A stretch of DNA of 64,000 nucleotides from Cynocephalus volans (Eukaryota > Chordata > Mammalia > Dermoptera > Cynocephalidae), in contig NC_084467.1 in the NCBI RefSeq assembly GCF_027409185.1, positions 15,366,501 through 15,430,500 on the forward strand, written 5' to 3'. Position numbers and translations under genes: made by a program. Below are positions 48,379 through 60,100 of the stretch, piece after piece. How positions within the stretch are numbered: the first letter of the stretch is position 1; each line of letters opens with the position of its first letter. Under the pieces are notes generated by a model. It was not told where the DNA came from. It was given only the letters and a program-made list of their open reading frames with translations, and searched no databases.

Positions 48379-50439
48379 GAGTGGGGCAGGTGCAGATGAT
48401 CAAAGGAGACAGAATATTGATACACGTTGAGGCTGGGTCATGGGTACAGGGGAGTTCATGATATGGTTTTGCTTACTTTGGATGTGTTAGAAATTTTTAA
48501 AATCACAATTTAAAATAAAAGGTCAAGCCCGTGGGAGTGATGCTGTCTTCTCTCTGGACTTCCTGGCTTTCTCTTCTGTCCTTGCATTGGCTGGTTGGGG
48601 TGTGGAAAGATTCTGAGATTCGGGTTAGTGGAAGACCTGTATCCAAGGTTTCACAGACTGGTGTAGTGTAGGAGGTGGGTGCAGTCTTTGGAGCTCTGGG
48701 GTGGAGTTCCAGCTGCCATTAGCTAAGTAAGACGTTGTGTTCATGATTTGACCTTTCTCAACCTCTGTTTTCTCATCTATACAAGAGAGTTAATCACAGC
48801 TACTTCACCAGGGAAGTTGATAAATGTTAAATGTAGGAATGTATATGCATCAGTTAGGACAATTTTAATACAAAATAACAGAATACCTGACTCAAATAGG
48901 TTTAAACCATAAAAGAAACCTGTTTGCTTTTGTAATGGAAATCATGAGAGGCTTTCAGGCACAGTTTGATCCAGAAGTACATGCTGCTCCTTCCTCCTTC
49001 TCCTTTTCTATATCTTCTTTCCCAGAGCCTCCAGCCAGCTGAGCATCTCTTTCCATGTTTTATTCCAGGCACCAGGGTCATTTTTTGTTTTGTTCTGCCT
49101 CGCTTATCTGCTAAGAGGTTTCACGCACAGGTAGCATTAAGTGTCCTCCGTTTCCTTGTCTCCTGTACTCTCCTGCTTGCTAACTGCATCTTCTTTTGGG
49201 TTCTTCTGTTTCTGTTCTGCACTGTAATTTCCCTCTTTCTGTCCTCACATATGTCAAGCCTTAGCTGTTCCCTCTGCCTGGACCCGTTTTCTCCTTGATC
49301 GTCTCAGGGCTGACTCCTTCATGTCACATGTGATCTCACTTCCGATGCTCTTCCTCTGCAGCACGTCCCTGAGCACCCCATCTAAAGCACGTGCCCTGCC
49401 TTGCCCTGCCCTCTCCTGTTCTCCTGTTTGGGTTTTCTTTATATTATTTCCATCTTTTTTCTCTCGATATTTGTTTATTGGCTGCGTCTGTCTCCTTGCC
49501 TGTCTGGCTTTTGCTGTATCTTAGTGCCTGGTTCTGCACTGGGAATGCTGGAAGTGCCTAGTAGATCCTGTGGAATGAGTGGATGGAAAAGGGGAACAGC
49601 AATAGCATCTGCCCCACAGACTGCTGAGAGGACTGAGGAGAAAATGCATTTAAAACGCCTGGCCCAGGACCTGCTGTAAAGTCACTGTCTCGTAAGTGGG
49701 AGTCGTGGAGACGCCGCTGCTGCCGCAGTTGTCAGTACCCTGGCTGCTGAGTTCCTTTCTCCATCACACCCTCACTTGGATGGAAACTACTCCCTGGCCA
49801 TGACCCAGTGGACAAGTGGGGAGGTCCCCCAGCTGGCCAGCTGGCTCTTGCATCTGCTCTGTGCTGCATAACGAGGCTGATGTGACTATTCCCCTCAGGA
49901 GTGGAGTTCATCAGTAGCTTTGCCCTTGAAAAGTCTCCTGGGCTGTGTTTGGACTGAATGTGGGATGCTCAGAGGGTCTGGATTTGATTTTCAAGATCTT
50001 CAGAGACCAGTACAAGCCTCATCGTTTCACTGGCCAAATAAAAGAGTTGAAAATCAGAGTAAAGATGTGCTGTGGGGAGGGGACTAGAAAAACATCTGGA
50101 TTTTTCTAGAGATTTAGCCTTTCTCCAAGAATCCATTCTTGAGCCAAGACAAGCAGCAATGCCATCCTTAGACCTGGGTAGCCTGGGCCCCTGGCCTGGG
50201 TGAAGGTCCTCCCTGCCGGAGCCCAACGTCCCCTTTCCAGACCATGATCTGGTATCTGTGACTCTGGACTTTCTGCCCAAATGACTCTTAGCCACTTCTA
50301 GGACCAGTGGGGGTCACTTGCCCACTTTCATCCCCTGAGTGAAGGTGGCATTTTCCACAAGAGCAAGAAAGAGCCGTCGTGCTGGCTGAGGGTGAGGGGC
50401 ACGTGAAGCAGGTGGGGTGGAAGGAGATGGTGAATGTCA

Positions 50440-51113
50440 GTTCAGATCTTATATTAAAATGTGATTATCATAAGAAATACATATTTGTTCTTCCTTCCCA
50501 CTTTTTGACACACAGCTCCTAAAACCCTTGGAATCTAAAAAGTGATGTGTTTTTTGTATGCTGATGAGATGACTGATGGCTGGGGGCCCCTAAATAACGT
50601 CAGATGGGTGCTGATTGCCACGGGACCCAGCTGTGGATTAGAAGGTTGGTATTTTCATCCCCCCACCCTGCAACTGAAGGTTGAGTGGATCACCAATGTC
50701 CAGTGACTTATTCATCATTGCTTCACGAAGCCTCCATAGAAACCTTAAAGGACAGGGTTCTGAGAGATTCTGGGTTGCTGGACACGTGGAGATGCCTGGA
50801 AGAGGGCATGCCTGGAAGAGGGCATACCTGGAGAGGGCATGAAAGATTCACGCTCCTCCCCCAAACACATTGCTCTGTGCATCGCTTCCTCTGGCTGTTC
50901 ATCTGCAGCCTTTAAGAGATCCTTTGAATAAATTGGTAATACGAAGTTATTGGTTTGACTGATTTTTGTGAGCTGCTCTAGCAAAGTAACGAAATACGTG
51001 GTAGAGGATGTGGGGACTCTGTAGTTACAGCTCATGGGTCAGAATCCCAGGAAAAGCAAACTGGGGCTTGCCACTGGCATCTGAAGTGGTGGCAGTCTTG
51101 TGGGACTGAGCCC
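50440..51113. other. Gene-free stretch
   Basis: No gene or clear repeat. Three near-identical CCTGGAAGAGGGCAT-type units lie at about 50792-50845. Confidence 0.4.
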
Positions 51114-54100
51114 TGTTAAACAAAGTTCATGGGAGGCCAAACCAGAAAGGAATTGCTTGTGCTAAGTGCCACATAATCACACTTAATTTTGACATGGGCC
51201 AGTTTTTTTTTTTAAAAAAAAGGAGATTCCAGCCAACCTTAGTTAGCATAAAAAGGAAGTATTCTCTGTTTTAGTGCTATAAGGAAAATAACTTTGAAAT
51301 GGCCAACCTGCTTTTTGTCCTCTGTTTCTGTTTTTTTTTTTTTTAGCCCTTTTCTGTCTATAAAGCCAACTGCCTCTGTTCAGCTCATTGGAACACTCAT
51401 TCTATTTTGTAGAATATGTTGCCTGACTCCAGAATTACACATAAAAGCCAGTTAAATCTTTAGACTAAATTTGTTTCAATTTTGTCTTTTGAAAGTTTTT
51501 GGCAATCTGATGGTACCCAAAGGAAACTGCTGACGACTCCTGAAACCCTTTAAGGATGGCAGGAGAGGTGACACTGACTCCTTTTTGAGGTCCTGTGTCT
51601 TCCTCACAGAGCCTGGATGGTTATAAGTAAGTTGGAATCTGCTTTTTTTGCACTGAGCCCCCACCCCTGTTCACCGATCTTTTGGGCTCCTGAATCCATG
51701 GTTAGTTTGTGCTGTGAGAGGCACATGACCTTTTGGGGTTGGGTTGACTGAAGAGTCACTGGGAAGAGCTGCAGTTTGAAAGGTAACCAAAGGCAGGTGC
51801 AGCTTATTGGACGAGGTATGCAACTCTGACTTTGGGAAATTTGCAGACACTTGGTTTTTCACTACATGTGTCTTTTTTGTGTGTGTGCTTTTATGTAGGG
51901 GGAAATCTTTGGCCTAAGTTAGTCAAGGGGATCTCAGAGCCAAAGCCACAACTTGGCTACTGGGCAAGGGTTGGGCATATAAATGCTGCTTATAGTGCTC
52001 ACCACTTAAAAATATGACTCCCACGTTAGCATAAGCTGGGTAACAGAACAGGTTAGTTTTGACATTGGGTTACCCACCAGCCTCAAAAAAATTACTGTGC
52101 AAAAACAAACGAACAAACGAACCACCACTGTGAGAACATCTTGGCTTTGAGAGACCCAAGATTCAATGCAAAAATGGAATCCTTAATTTCTAAAGAACTG
52201 AGTACTCCACTTTCCAGGTACGCCTGTCTTTCACACGTATAAATATTAGGCCCTGGAACCTGCAAATACTTACCAAAATGGTGAAATCTACCAAAGATAA
52301 TTTAGAACAATGATGGCCACAATGTGGAATGTTCCAGATGAACAAGATGGTTCACCTAAGAAGCACATTTAGAAATGAGGGCTCCCACATTAGACCCTCA
52401 CAGGGATGCCTATTGACATGCAGAGGTTTTTAAAAAGATTTCAAAAACTTTTTCTTTTGCTTTTTTTACAAATGGCAAATAAAAAGCTCAAGTAATTAAT
52501 TGAAAAGGAAAGTTCAATCTGCCAACCTTTTCACTTAGTCGCTATCCCACCCTGAAGGCCAAAAGAAAGCTAGATAAAGTGTTTATAAGCTAGGCCCTTG
52601 GGCCAACCAGGTTTACTTCTTTGACAACTTTTATGGCTTGGTCAGTGCTGTCTGTGCTGAGTCCAGGCATAGAAAATGCTTTGTCTGCCCTATTCATTAG
52701 TAGATCCACCCTGAGCTCAGTAATTTAGTTAAGAAACAGAAGCTAAGTTGAAAAGACCACCTGTTGAACTAAATTGGTCTCCAAAATATGCCTTTCTGGC
52801 ATTTAGCCAGTTATTTTGAAACTCGTGTAAAACAATTTACATCTATAAGGGAAAATCACTAGAAATTCGTATAGTGGGAGAAAGCATTAGTCTACAAAAG
52901 CGTCACATTGACCATTTTGTTTTAACTGGGCATCCTCTCTATGCCTTTGTTTGTCTTGGCAAATAATGATATTTAGGCCTGAACTCTAAGTTCTGTACCT
53001 TTGAGTTGTATATTTTCTACCTTGTAGAAAATTTTTACTTAGAGCTATTCCCCCCCTTCCCCCCTTTTTAAAGAGCTATCCCTTTGGATGTGTAAATTTA
53101 GGGTAGAAAATTTTTAGATGGTTATTAAAAATGGAATGAATAAAACAGATACTGATGGGGTTAAAACTAATGTTAAAAATCTTCCAAAGGTTAGATGGTC
53201 CAGAAAAAAACCCTGTCAGTCCTGCAGCAAACAATACAGAGTCCCAACCAGTCCAGTCTATTTACCCCAGTCTGGAAAAATTAAAAAGGCCCAAAACAGA
53301 GATTACAATGAGCAACCTAGCTAGCTATCACCTGGGGCAATAATCAGGCAGGTCAATCAAGAAAAGGGGCAATGGTCCCTTGATGACCCCCTGCTGGAAT
53401 GGGAAAAATGGCCAGGGGTGAAGAAGAGAGATGTTGTCAGAGTACATGCATTTTGGGAAGGACGAGTGGGCCTTAGAAGACTGGGTGATGACTGTGACAA
53501 AGTTTGTCCGGGTGTGGGGTCGACTTCTGGCCTCCTCTGTTGTGATAAAAGTTAGTCTTCCCTGGTTGATGGCACTCCCTGGGAACAGGATTGATGACAA
53601 CTGAGTTCCTTCTGAACGATCTGTCTTTACACAGACAGTGGTAATTCAGAGAAAGCTTTGCCCTGAGTTTTTGCTGTTTTGCAGGTGCTTTCAGCTTGAA
53701 GCAATCAATATACCAAAGGAGGATATTTTGGGGTGGCATTTTCTGAATTCCTCCAATGTCTACCTTTGTTTAATGAGCAATTCAAGCATAATTGTTAAGA
53801 ACGAGTAAATCAGGTGAATGGGAATGGGATAAAAATTTACACATGAACTTTTTATAGTTTCAGAAATCTTTTTTAGCAACTTGTAATCTTAAAGTCATGG
53901 TATGTCAAATGAAGTGATAGATATTCATGTGCCCCTCTTAAGTTTTGTGGGTTTTTATTTGTTTGTTTTTTGTTTAGGACTATCTCTTTTGATTGGCAGA
54001 ACAAGGCTGTAATTAGAATTTCACAATGAGTAGCTTCTGCAGGTAACTTATGGAGTGTTGGATATGCTATGCCAAACTGAGATCTTAACAGGACCTAAGG

Positions 54101-55145
54101 GATCTCTTAGTCCATCAAGGGACTAACTTTAGCAACACCCTGACACAACTGTTGGTTCAGATTGTACTAATCATCCCTTTTATAGAGTCAGACTTCTAGA
54201 CCCTTTCGTTCGCACTCCCTCCTTTAATTTAAGCTAGTCATCGGATACTAATAGAATCGCTACCTACTAGCTGAATGGAGAGGATTCTGTGCAGCAGCTG
54301 CTAACACTTCTTTTTGCACACGGATAAACAGACTCGATTGCAAAAACCAGTGAACAGGCTGCTTGGTTAAAATGGGTATATTCCTCATCTGGCTCATTCT
54401 TGATCTACTTGATTTTAGTTGCATGTTTAGGAAGACCCTGGCTAGGGGCATACTCCAAACTCTTGCTATTACCCTCCTGATAGTCATAATAGTAGTCTCT
54501 CTGCTGTGCAGTATCCTTTCAGAAAAGTCTTAAATGTCTACATGCAGCCGTCTGCTGAATGCTAATTGGTTTCTCTTTGACTGGTGCGATGAAAACTCCA
54601 AGAAAGACATGGTAACAAGGACACCGTACATTTGAACGATGGTGACCAAGAGTAGTGCTGATGCTCTAAGTCACAATTGTTAAATTAAGTTGGTGGGAGG
54701 CCACTGTTTTGGATTAGCCTCCTGCACTAGGCCCCAGCAGACCAGACCAAACCAGAATGGAGTCACTTGTGCCAAGCACCATGTAATCAAACCAAACTTT
54801 CAAACAGGCCAGTTTTCAAACAACAACAACAACAACAACAACAAAAAAAAAACAGGAGGTTCCAGTCAACCTGAGTCAGCATAATAATAAGTCCCCTCTC
54901 TTTTAATCCTGTAAGAAAGTAACTTTGAAACAACCAACACACTTTTTGTTCCCCTTTTCTACTTTTCTTTTCTTTTTTTTTTAGCCCTTTTCTGTCTACA
55001 AAGCCAACCTCCTCTGCTCAGCTCAGTAGAACACTCATTCTTTTGAACAGAATGCTGCATTGCCTGATTCTAGAATCATAAATAAAAGTCAGTTAGATCT
55101 TTAAATTTTTAAAATTTTTTGTAATTTTGTGTTTTGACAGCCCTT
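51114..55145 (+). mobile_element. Degraded endogenous retrovirus with two LTRs
   Basis: Two similar segments in the same orientation flank about 3.2 kb: a 5' LTR (about 51114-51488, with a deletion near its start) and a 3' LTR (54678-55145). Both begin TGTTAAA and share CATAATC/GTAATC-type text, TAGCCCTTTTCTGTCTA and CAGTTAGATCTTTA; the 3' LTR has AATAAA at 55081. The interior has only short frames. One at 53118-53324 may be a gag remnant, and a hydrophobic stretch at about 54440-54530 fits the membrane anchor of a retroviral envelope. Most of pol appears to be deleted. It encodes nothing functional. The class is not assigned. Confidence 0.68.
54821..54854. repeat. (CAA)n and A run in the 3' LTR
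   Basis: About eight CAA units followed by A residues. The 5' LTR has only a T/A run at the same place, so the tract changed after insertion. Confidence 0.85.
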
Positions 55146-55740
55146 AACTTGTGGGATCTAATGCTAACTCCAGGTAGTGTCAGAATTGAGTAAAATTGTA
55201 GGACACCCTGCTGGTGTCCACTAGAGAATCTTGACGTGTCAGGAAAAACCCTCTCACCTCTGGTGTCAGAAGTGAAGTGTCAACAGTCTTAACAATACAG
55301 TAGGAGAAAAACGTTTGTCAGTTAGTTTGGTTTTGACCTACATTATGCCTTAGAAGCAGCTGTAGCAGCAGAGACAGAAGCTGTTTCACTAACCTTCTTG
55401 ATTTGTCTGCTAAAAAAAAATTTAATTGGGAGACCAGTTGGCTGAACATCTCCAGAGCCTTGGGTTCCTATATAAGCAAACAATGAAAACAGTAAAGCAA
55501 AACTTAAGCTTAACCAATCAGAAGCTGACAAACTAATCTCTACCTATGGACTGTCCACTTTAATCAATTGAATACACTCTCTTTGCCTTGCTTACTCAAA
55601 CATCTTGTAAAAGGTGTCTCACTCCCCCCATCACTGGAATCCTGAACACTTGTGGTCTGATGCTGTTTCACTCATGAATCGCAGTCTGATCAAATAAACT
55701 CTTTAATATTCTAATGTGCTTAAGTTTATCTTTTAACAAG
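55146..55740 (+). mobile_element. LTR-like fragment, plus orientation
   Basis: It begins just after the 3' LTR above with TTAACTTGTGGGATCTAATG and contains TGCTGGTGTCCACTAGAG; AATAAA (55694) is followed by CTCTTTAATATTCTAATGTG. Its first 180 bases are repeated in reverse at about 56150-56330. Confidence 0.45.
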
Positions 55741-56149
55741 TCCTTTAGGAGATCTGGACTGGATCTTGAAGAGGACTCTGTGACCCCTTGGCCTTGCACC
55801 CACATCTCAGCATGAAGTAAGGGCATCCTGTTATCATAAGATGCTACAGCATGTAGCATGGGAGCTGGGTATATGCCATCAGGGCATCGTGGAAGGGCAT
55901 GGTGAACCCGAGTGCCTCAAGGTACCCTGTGTTGGCACAAGTTATGTTCTTTTAGCCTTACCTGTCTCCTTGATCCTCAGCAGCCTGCTGCACCACAGGC
56001 CAAGCCCTGGGCTGTCGTGGTGAACCAGGCATGGTTTCTATCCTTGGTTTGCTTACAGTGTACTATGTACTCATCTATTTACTTAATTATCCCATGCAAT
56101 TATTAAAAGAATAGAGAAAAAAAACCAAATCCAAAAATAAAAGTGGTTT

Positions 56150-56330
56150 TCCTCTCTTTCTTATGCACCATTCACCATAACACGCCCAACACCAAATGTG
56201 TGTGGGTTTTTCCTTACATACCAACCAAGCAATTCTGCAGTAGACACCAGCTGGATGTCTTCTAGTTAAACACAGTTCTGACACTATCTACCTGGAGATA
56301 GCATCAGATCCCACAGGTTGAGAGTTCAGG
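56150..56330 (-). mobile_element. LTR-like fragment, minus orientation
   Basis: On the minus strand it reads AACCTGTGGGATCTGATGCT, CCAGCTGGTGTCTACTGCAG and AAAACCCACACACATTTGGT, matching the fragment at 55150-55320. The two therefore form a diverged inverted pair. Confidence 0.45.
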
Positions 56331-56404
56331 TCCATAATGTAAAAAAACAGCCTAAGTGATTCATTTTCAAGAATAGCTTAAAGGTTGCTTGACTAGCTTG
56401 CAGA

Positions 56405-56484
56405 TGTGACATCCCTAGAAAGTACACTTTCCCAAAAGTGACTTCTTAAGATGGTGGCTGGTCATGAGCCCTTTGTTCTTTTTA
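56405..56484 (+). mobile_element. LTR, left part, split by an L1
   Basis: This sequence continues at 63703 once the L1 and one copy of its target duplication are set aside. It probably starts at TGTGACATCC (56405). Confidence 0.45.
56469..56484. repeat. L1 target-site duplication, left copy
   Basis: CCCTTTGTTCTTTTTA, identical over 16 bases to 63687-63702. Confidence 0.95.
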
Positions 56485-56489
56485 TTTAT

Positions 56490-56950
56490 TTATTTTTTTA
56501 TTTTTTTATTTTTTTTATTATTATTATTTTTTAATTTTATTTTGTCGATATACATTGTAGCTGATTAATGCTCCCCATCACCAAAACCTCCCTCCCTTCT
56601 CCCTCCCCCCTACCCCCAACAATGTCCTTTCTGTTTGTTTGTTGTATCAACTTCAAATAATTGTGGTTGTTATATCTTCTTCCCCCCCCCTCCCCGGTTT
56701 GTGTGTGTGTGTGTGTATGTGTGTGTGTGAATTTATATATTAATTTTTAGCTCCCTCCAATAAGTGAGAACATGTGGTATTTCTCTTTCTGTGCCTGACT
56801 TGTTTCACTTAATATAATTCTCTCAAGGTCCATCCATGTTGTTGCAAATGGCAGTATTTCATTCGTTTTTTTTTTTTTTTTTTTTTTTTATCTTAAAATT
56901 TATTTATTTATTTATTTATTTATTTATTTTATTTATTTTTTTTTTAAATT
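56490..56950 (-). repeat. Second, 5'-truncated L1 3' end in the A tail
   Basis: About 340 bases (56530-56867) repeat the end of ORF2 and the 3' UTR found at 56946-57280 with only a few differences. The copy is bounded on its 5' side by a run of about 27 A residues and AAATAAAT units (plus-strand T run at 56870-56950) and ends in its own A/T-rich tail against the target duplication. Confidence 0.88.
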
Positions 56951-57001
56951 TTATTTTGTCGATATACATTGTAGCTGATTAATGCTCCCCATCACCAAAA
57001 C

Positions 57002-57026
57002 CTCCCTCCCTTCTCCCTCCCCCCAT
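57002..57026 (-). other. G-rich tract in L1 3' UTR
   Basis: On the L1 sense strand the tract holds four or more runs of three or more G (GGGGGGAGGGAGAAGGGAGG), enough for a G-quadruplex. A second copy lies at about 56588-56612. G-rich tracts in the 3' UTR are a known feature of mammalian L1s. Confidence 0.7.
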
Positions 57027-57159
57027 CCCCCCCAACCATGTCCTTTCTGTTTGTTTGTTGTATCAACTTCAAATAATTGTGGTTGTTATATCTTCTTCCC
57101 CCCCCCCCGGTTTGTGTGTGTATGTGTGTATGTGTGTGTGTGAATTTATATATTAATTT

Positions 57160-60100
57160 TTAGCTCCCACCAATAAGTGAGAACATGTGGTATTTCTCTT
57201 TCTGTGCCTGACTTGTTTCACTTAATATAATTCTCTCAAGGTCCATCCATGTTGTTGCAAATGGCAGTATTTCATTCATTTTTATAGCTGAGTAGTATTC
57301 CATTGTGTAGATGTACCACATTTTCCGTATCCACTCATCTGATGATGGGCATTTGGGCTGGTTCCAACTCTTGGCTATTGTAAAGAGTGCTGCGATGAAC
57401 ATTGGGGAACAGGTATACCTTCGACTTGATGATTTCCATTCCTCTGGGTATATTCCCAACAGTGGGATGGCTGGGTCGTATGGTAGATCTATTTGCAATT
57501 GTTTAAGGAACCTCCATACCATTTTCCATAGAGGCTGCACCATTTTGCGGTCCCACCAACAATGTATGAGAGTTCCTTTTTCTCCGCAGCCTCGCCAGCA
57601 TTTATCGTTCATAGTCTTTTGGATTTTAGCCATCCTAACTGGGGTTAGATGGTATCTCAATGTGGTTTTGATTTGCATTTCCCGGATGCTGAGTGATGTT
57701 GAGCATTTTTTCATATGTCTGTTGGCCATTTGTATATCTTCCTTAGAGAAATGCCTACTTAGCTCTTTTGCCCATTTTTTAATTGGGTTGCTTGTTTTCT
57801 TCTTGTAAAGTTGTTTGAGTTCCTTATATATTCTGGATATTAATCCTTTGTCAGATGTATATTTTGCAAATATTTTCTCCCACTCTGTTGGTTGTCTTTT
57901 AACTCTTTTAATTGTTTATTTTGCTGTGCAGAAGCTTTTTAGTTTGATATAATCCCATTTGTTTATTTTTCCTTTGGTTGCCCGTGCTTTTGGGGTCGTA
58001 TTCATGAAGTCTGTGCCCAGTCCTATTTCCTGAAGTGTTTCCCCTATGTTTTCTTTAAGAAGTTTTATTGTCTCAGGGTGTATATTTAAATCCTTAATCC
58101 ATTTTGAGTTGATTTTAGTATACGGTGAGAGGTATGGATCTAGTTTCATTCTCCTGCATATCGATATCCAGTTATCCCAGCACCACTTGCTGAAGAGGCA
58201 ATCCCTTCCCCAGTGAATAGGCTTGGTGCCTTTGTCAAAGATCAGATGGCAGTAAGTGTGTGGGTTGATTTCTGGATTCTCTATTCTATTCCATTGGTCA
58301 GTGTGTCTGTTTTTATGCCAGTACCATACTGTTTTGGTTATTATAGCTTTGTAGTATAGCTTAAAGTCAGGTAGTGTTATGCCTCCAGCTTTATTTTTTT
58401 TGCTCAGCATTGCTTTGGCTATGCGTGGTCTTTTATTGTTCCATATAAATGTCTGGATAGTTTTTTCCATTTCTGAGAAAAATGTCTTTGGAATTTTGAT
58501 GGGGATTGCATTGAATTTGTATATCACTTTGGGTAGTATGGACATTTTCACTATGTTGATTCTTCCAATCCAAGAGCATGGAATATCTTTCCATCTTCTT
58601 GTATCCTCTCTAATTTCTCTCAGCAGTGGTTTGTAGTTCTCATTATAGAGATTTTTCACCTCCTTGGTTAACTCAATTCCTAAGTATTTTATTTTTTTGG
58701 TGGCTATTGTAAATGGGCAGGCTTTCTTGATTTCTCCTTCTGCATGTTCACTATTGGAGAAAAGAAATGCTACTGATTTTTGTGTGTTGATTTTGTATCC
58801 TGCTACTGTGCTGAAATCGTTTATCAATTCCAACAGTTTCTTTGTAGAGGTTTTAGGCTGTTCGATATATAGGATCATGTCATCTGCAAACAGGGACAGT
58901 TTGACTTCATCTTTTCCAATCTGGATGCCCTTTATTTCCTTCTCTTCTCTGATTGCTCTGGCTAGTACTTCCAACACTATGTTGAATAGGAGTGGTGAGA
59001 GTGGGCATCCTTGTCTAGTGCCTGTTCTTAAAGGAAAAGCTTTCAGCTTTTCCCCATTCAGGATGATATTGGCAGTGGGTTTGGCATATATGGCTTTAAT
59101 TATGTTGAGATACTTTCCCTCTATACCTAACTTATAGAGGGTCTTTGTCATGAATGAGTGCTGAACTTTATCAAATGCTTTTTCAGCATCTATAGAGATG
59201 ATCATGTGGTCCTTGTGTTTGAGTTTATTAATATGGTGTATCACATTTATTGATTTGCGTATGTTGAACCAACCTTGCATCCCTGGGATGAATCCCACTT
59301 GATCGTGATGAATAATTTTTCGTATGTGTTGCTGTATTCTGTTTGCTAGTATTTTAGTGAGGATTTTTGCATCTATATTCATCAAGGATATCGGCCTGTA
59401 GTTTTCTTTTTTGGTTATATCTTTACCTGGTTTTGGTATCAGGATGATGTTTGCTTCATAGAATGAGTTTGGGAGATTTGCGTCCATTTCAATCTTTTGG
59501 AATAGTTTGTAAAGAATCGGTGTCAATTCTTCTTTGAATGTTTGGTAAAATTCTGCTGTGAATCCATCTGGTCCTGGGCTTTTCTTTGTTGGGAGCCTTC
59601 TGATAACAGCTTCAATCTCCTTTATTGTTATTGGTCTGTTCAAATTTTCTACGTCTTCACGGTTCAGTTTTGGGAGCTTGTGTGTGTCCAGAAATTTATC
59701 CATTTCCTCCAGATTTTCAAATTTGTTGGCGTATAGTTGTTTATAGTAGTCTCGAATGATTCCTTGTATTTCAGATGAATCAGTTGTAATATCGCCTTTT
59801 TCATTTCTAATTTTTGTTATTTGAGTCTTCTCTCTTCTTTTTTTTGTTAGCCATGCTAATGGTTTGTCAATTTTATTTATCTTTTCAAAAAACCAACTTT
59901 TTGATTCGTTGATCTTTTGAATTGTTTTTTGGTTTTCAATTTCATTCAGTTCTGCTCTGATCTTAATGATTTCTTTCCGCCTGCTAACTTTAGGATTGGA
60001 TTGTTCTTGTTTTTCTAGTTCTTTAAGGTGAAGTGTTAGGTTGTTCACTTGCCATCTTTCTATTCTTCTGAAGTGAGCATTTAATGCAATAAATTTTCCC

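Larger units (their letters stand above)
46600..50439 (+). repeat. Local duplication, copy B
   Basis: Direct-orientation partner of 24757-30328. It lacks the solo LTR and the L1 found in copy A and so shows both sites without insertions. It holds the same L1 fragment (47385-47770), MLT1-like LTR (47797-48155) and L2-like region (49260-49580). A GAT-rich simple repeat (48316-48378) is longer here than at 27555-27580 in copy A. Confidence 0.9.

Noticed and set aside
24757..50439. Tandem duplication that included a second PLA2G2A
   Set aside because: No PLA2G2 exon is seen before copy B (41-46.6 kb), and the pseudogene is in the opposite orientation to PLA2G2A.
57916..57918. True C-terminus of a shorter ORF2
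   Set aside because: The same frame continues for 252 codons in clear L1 similarity to a stop at the usual family length, so the TAA is premature.
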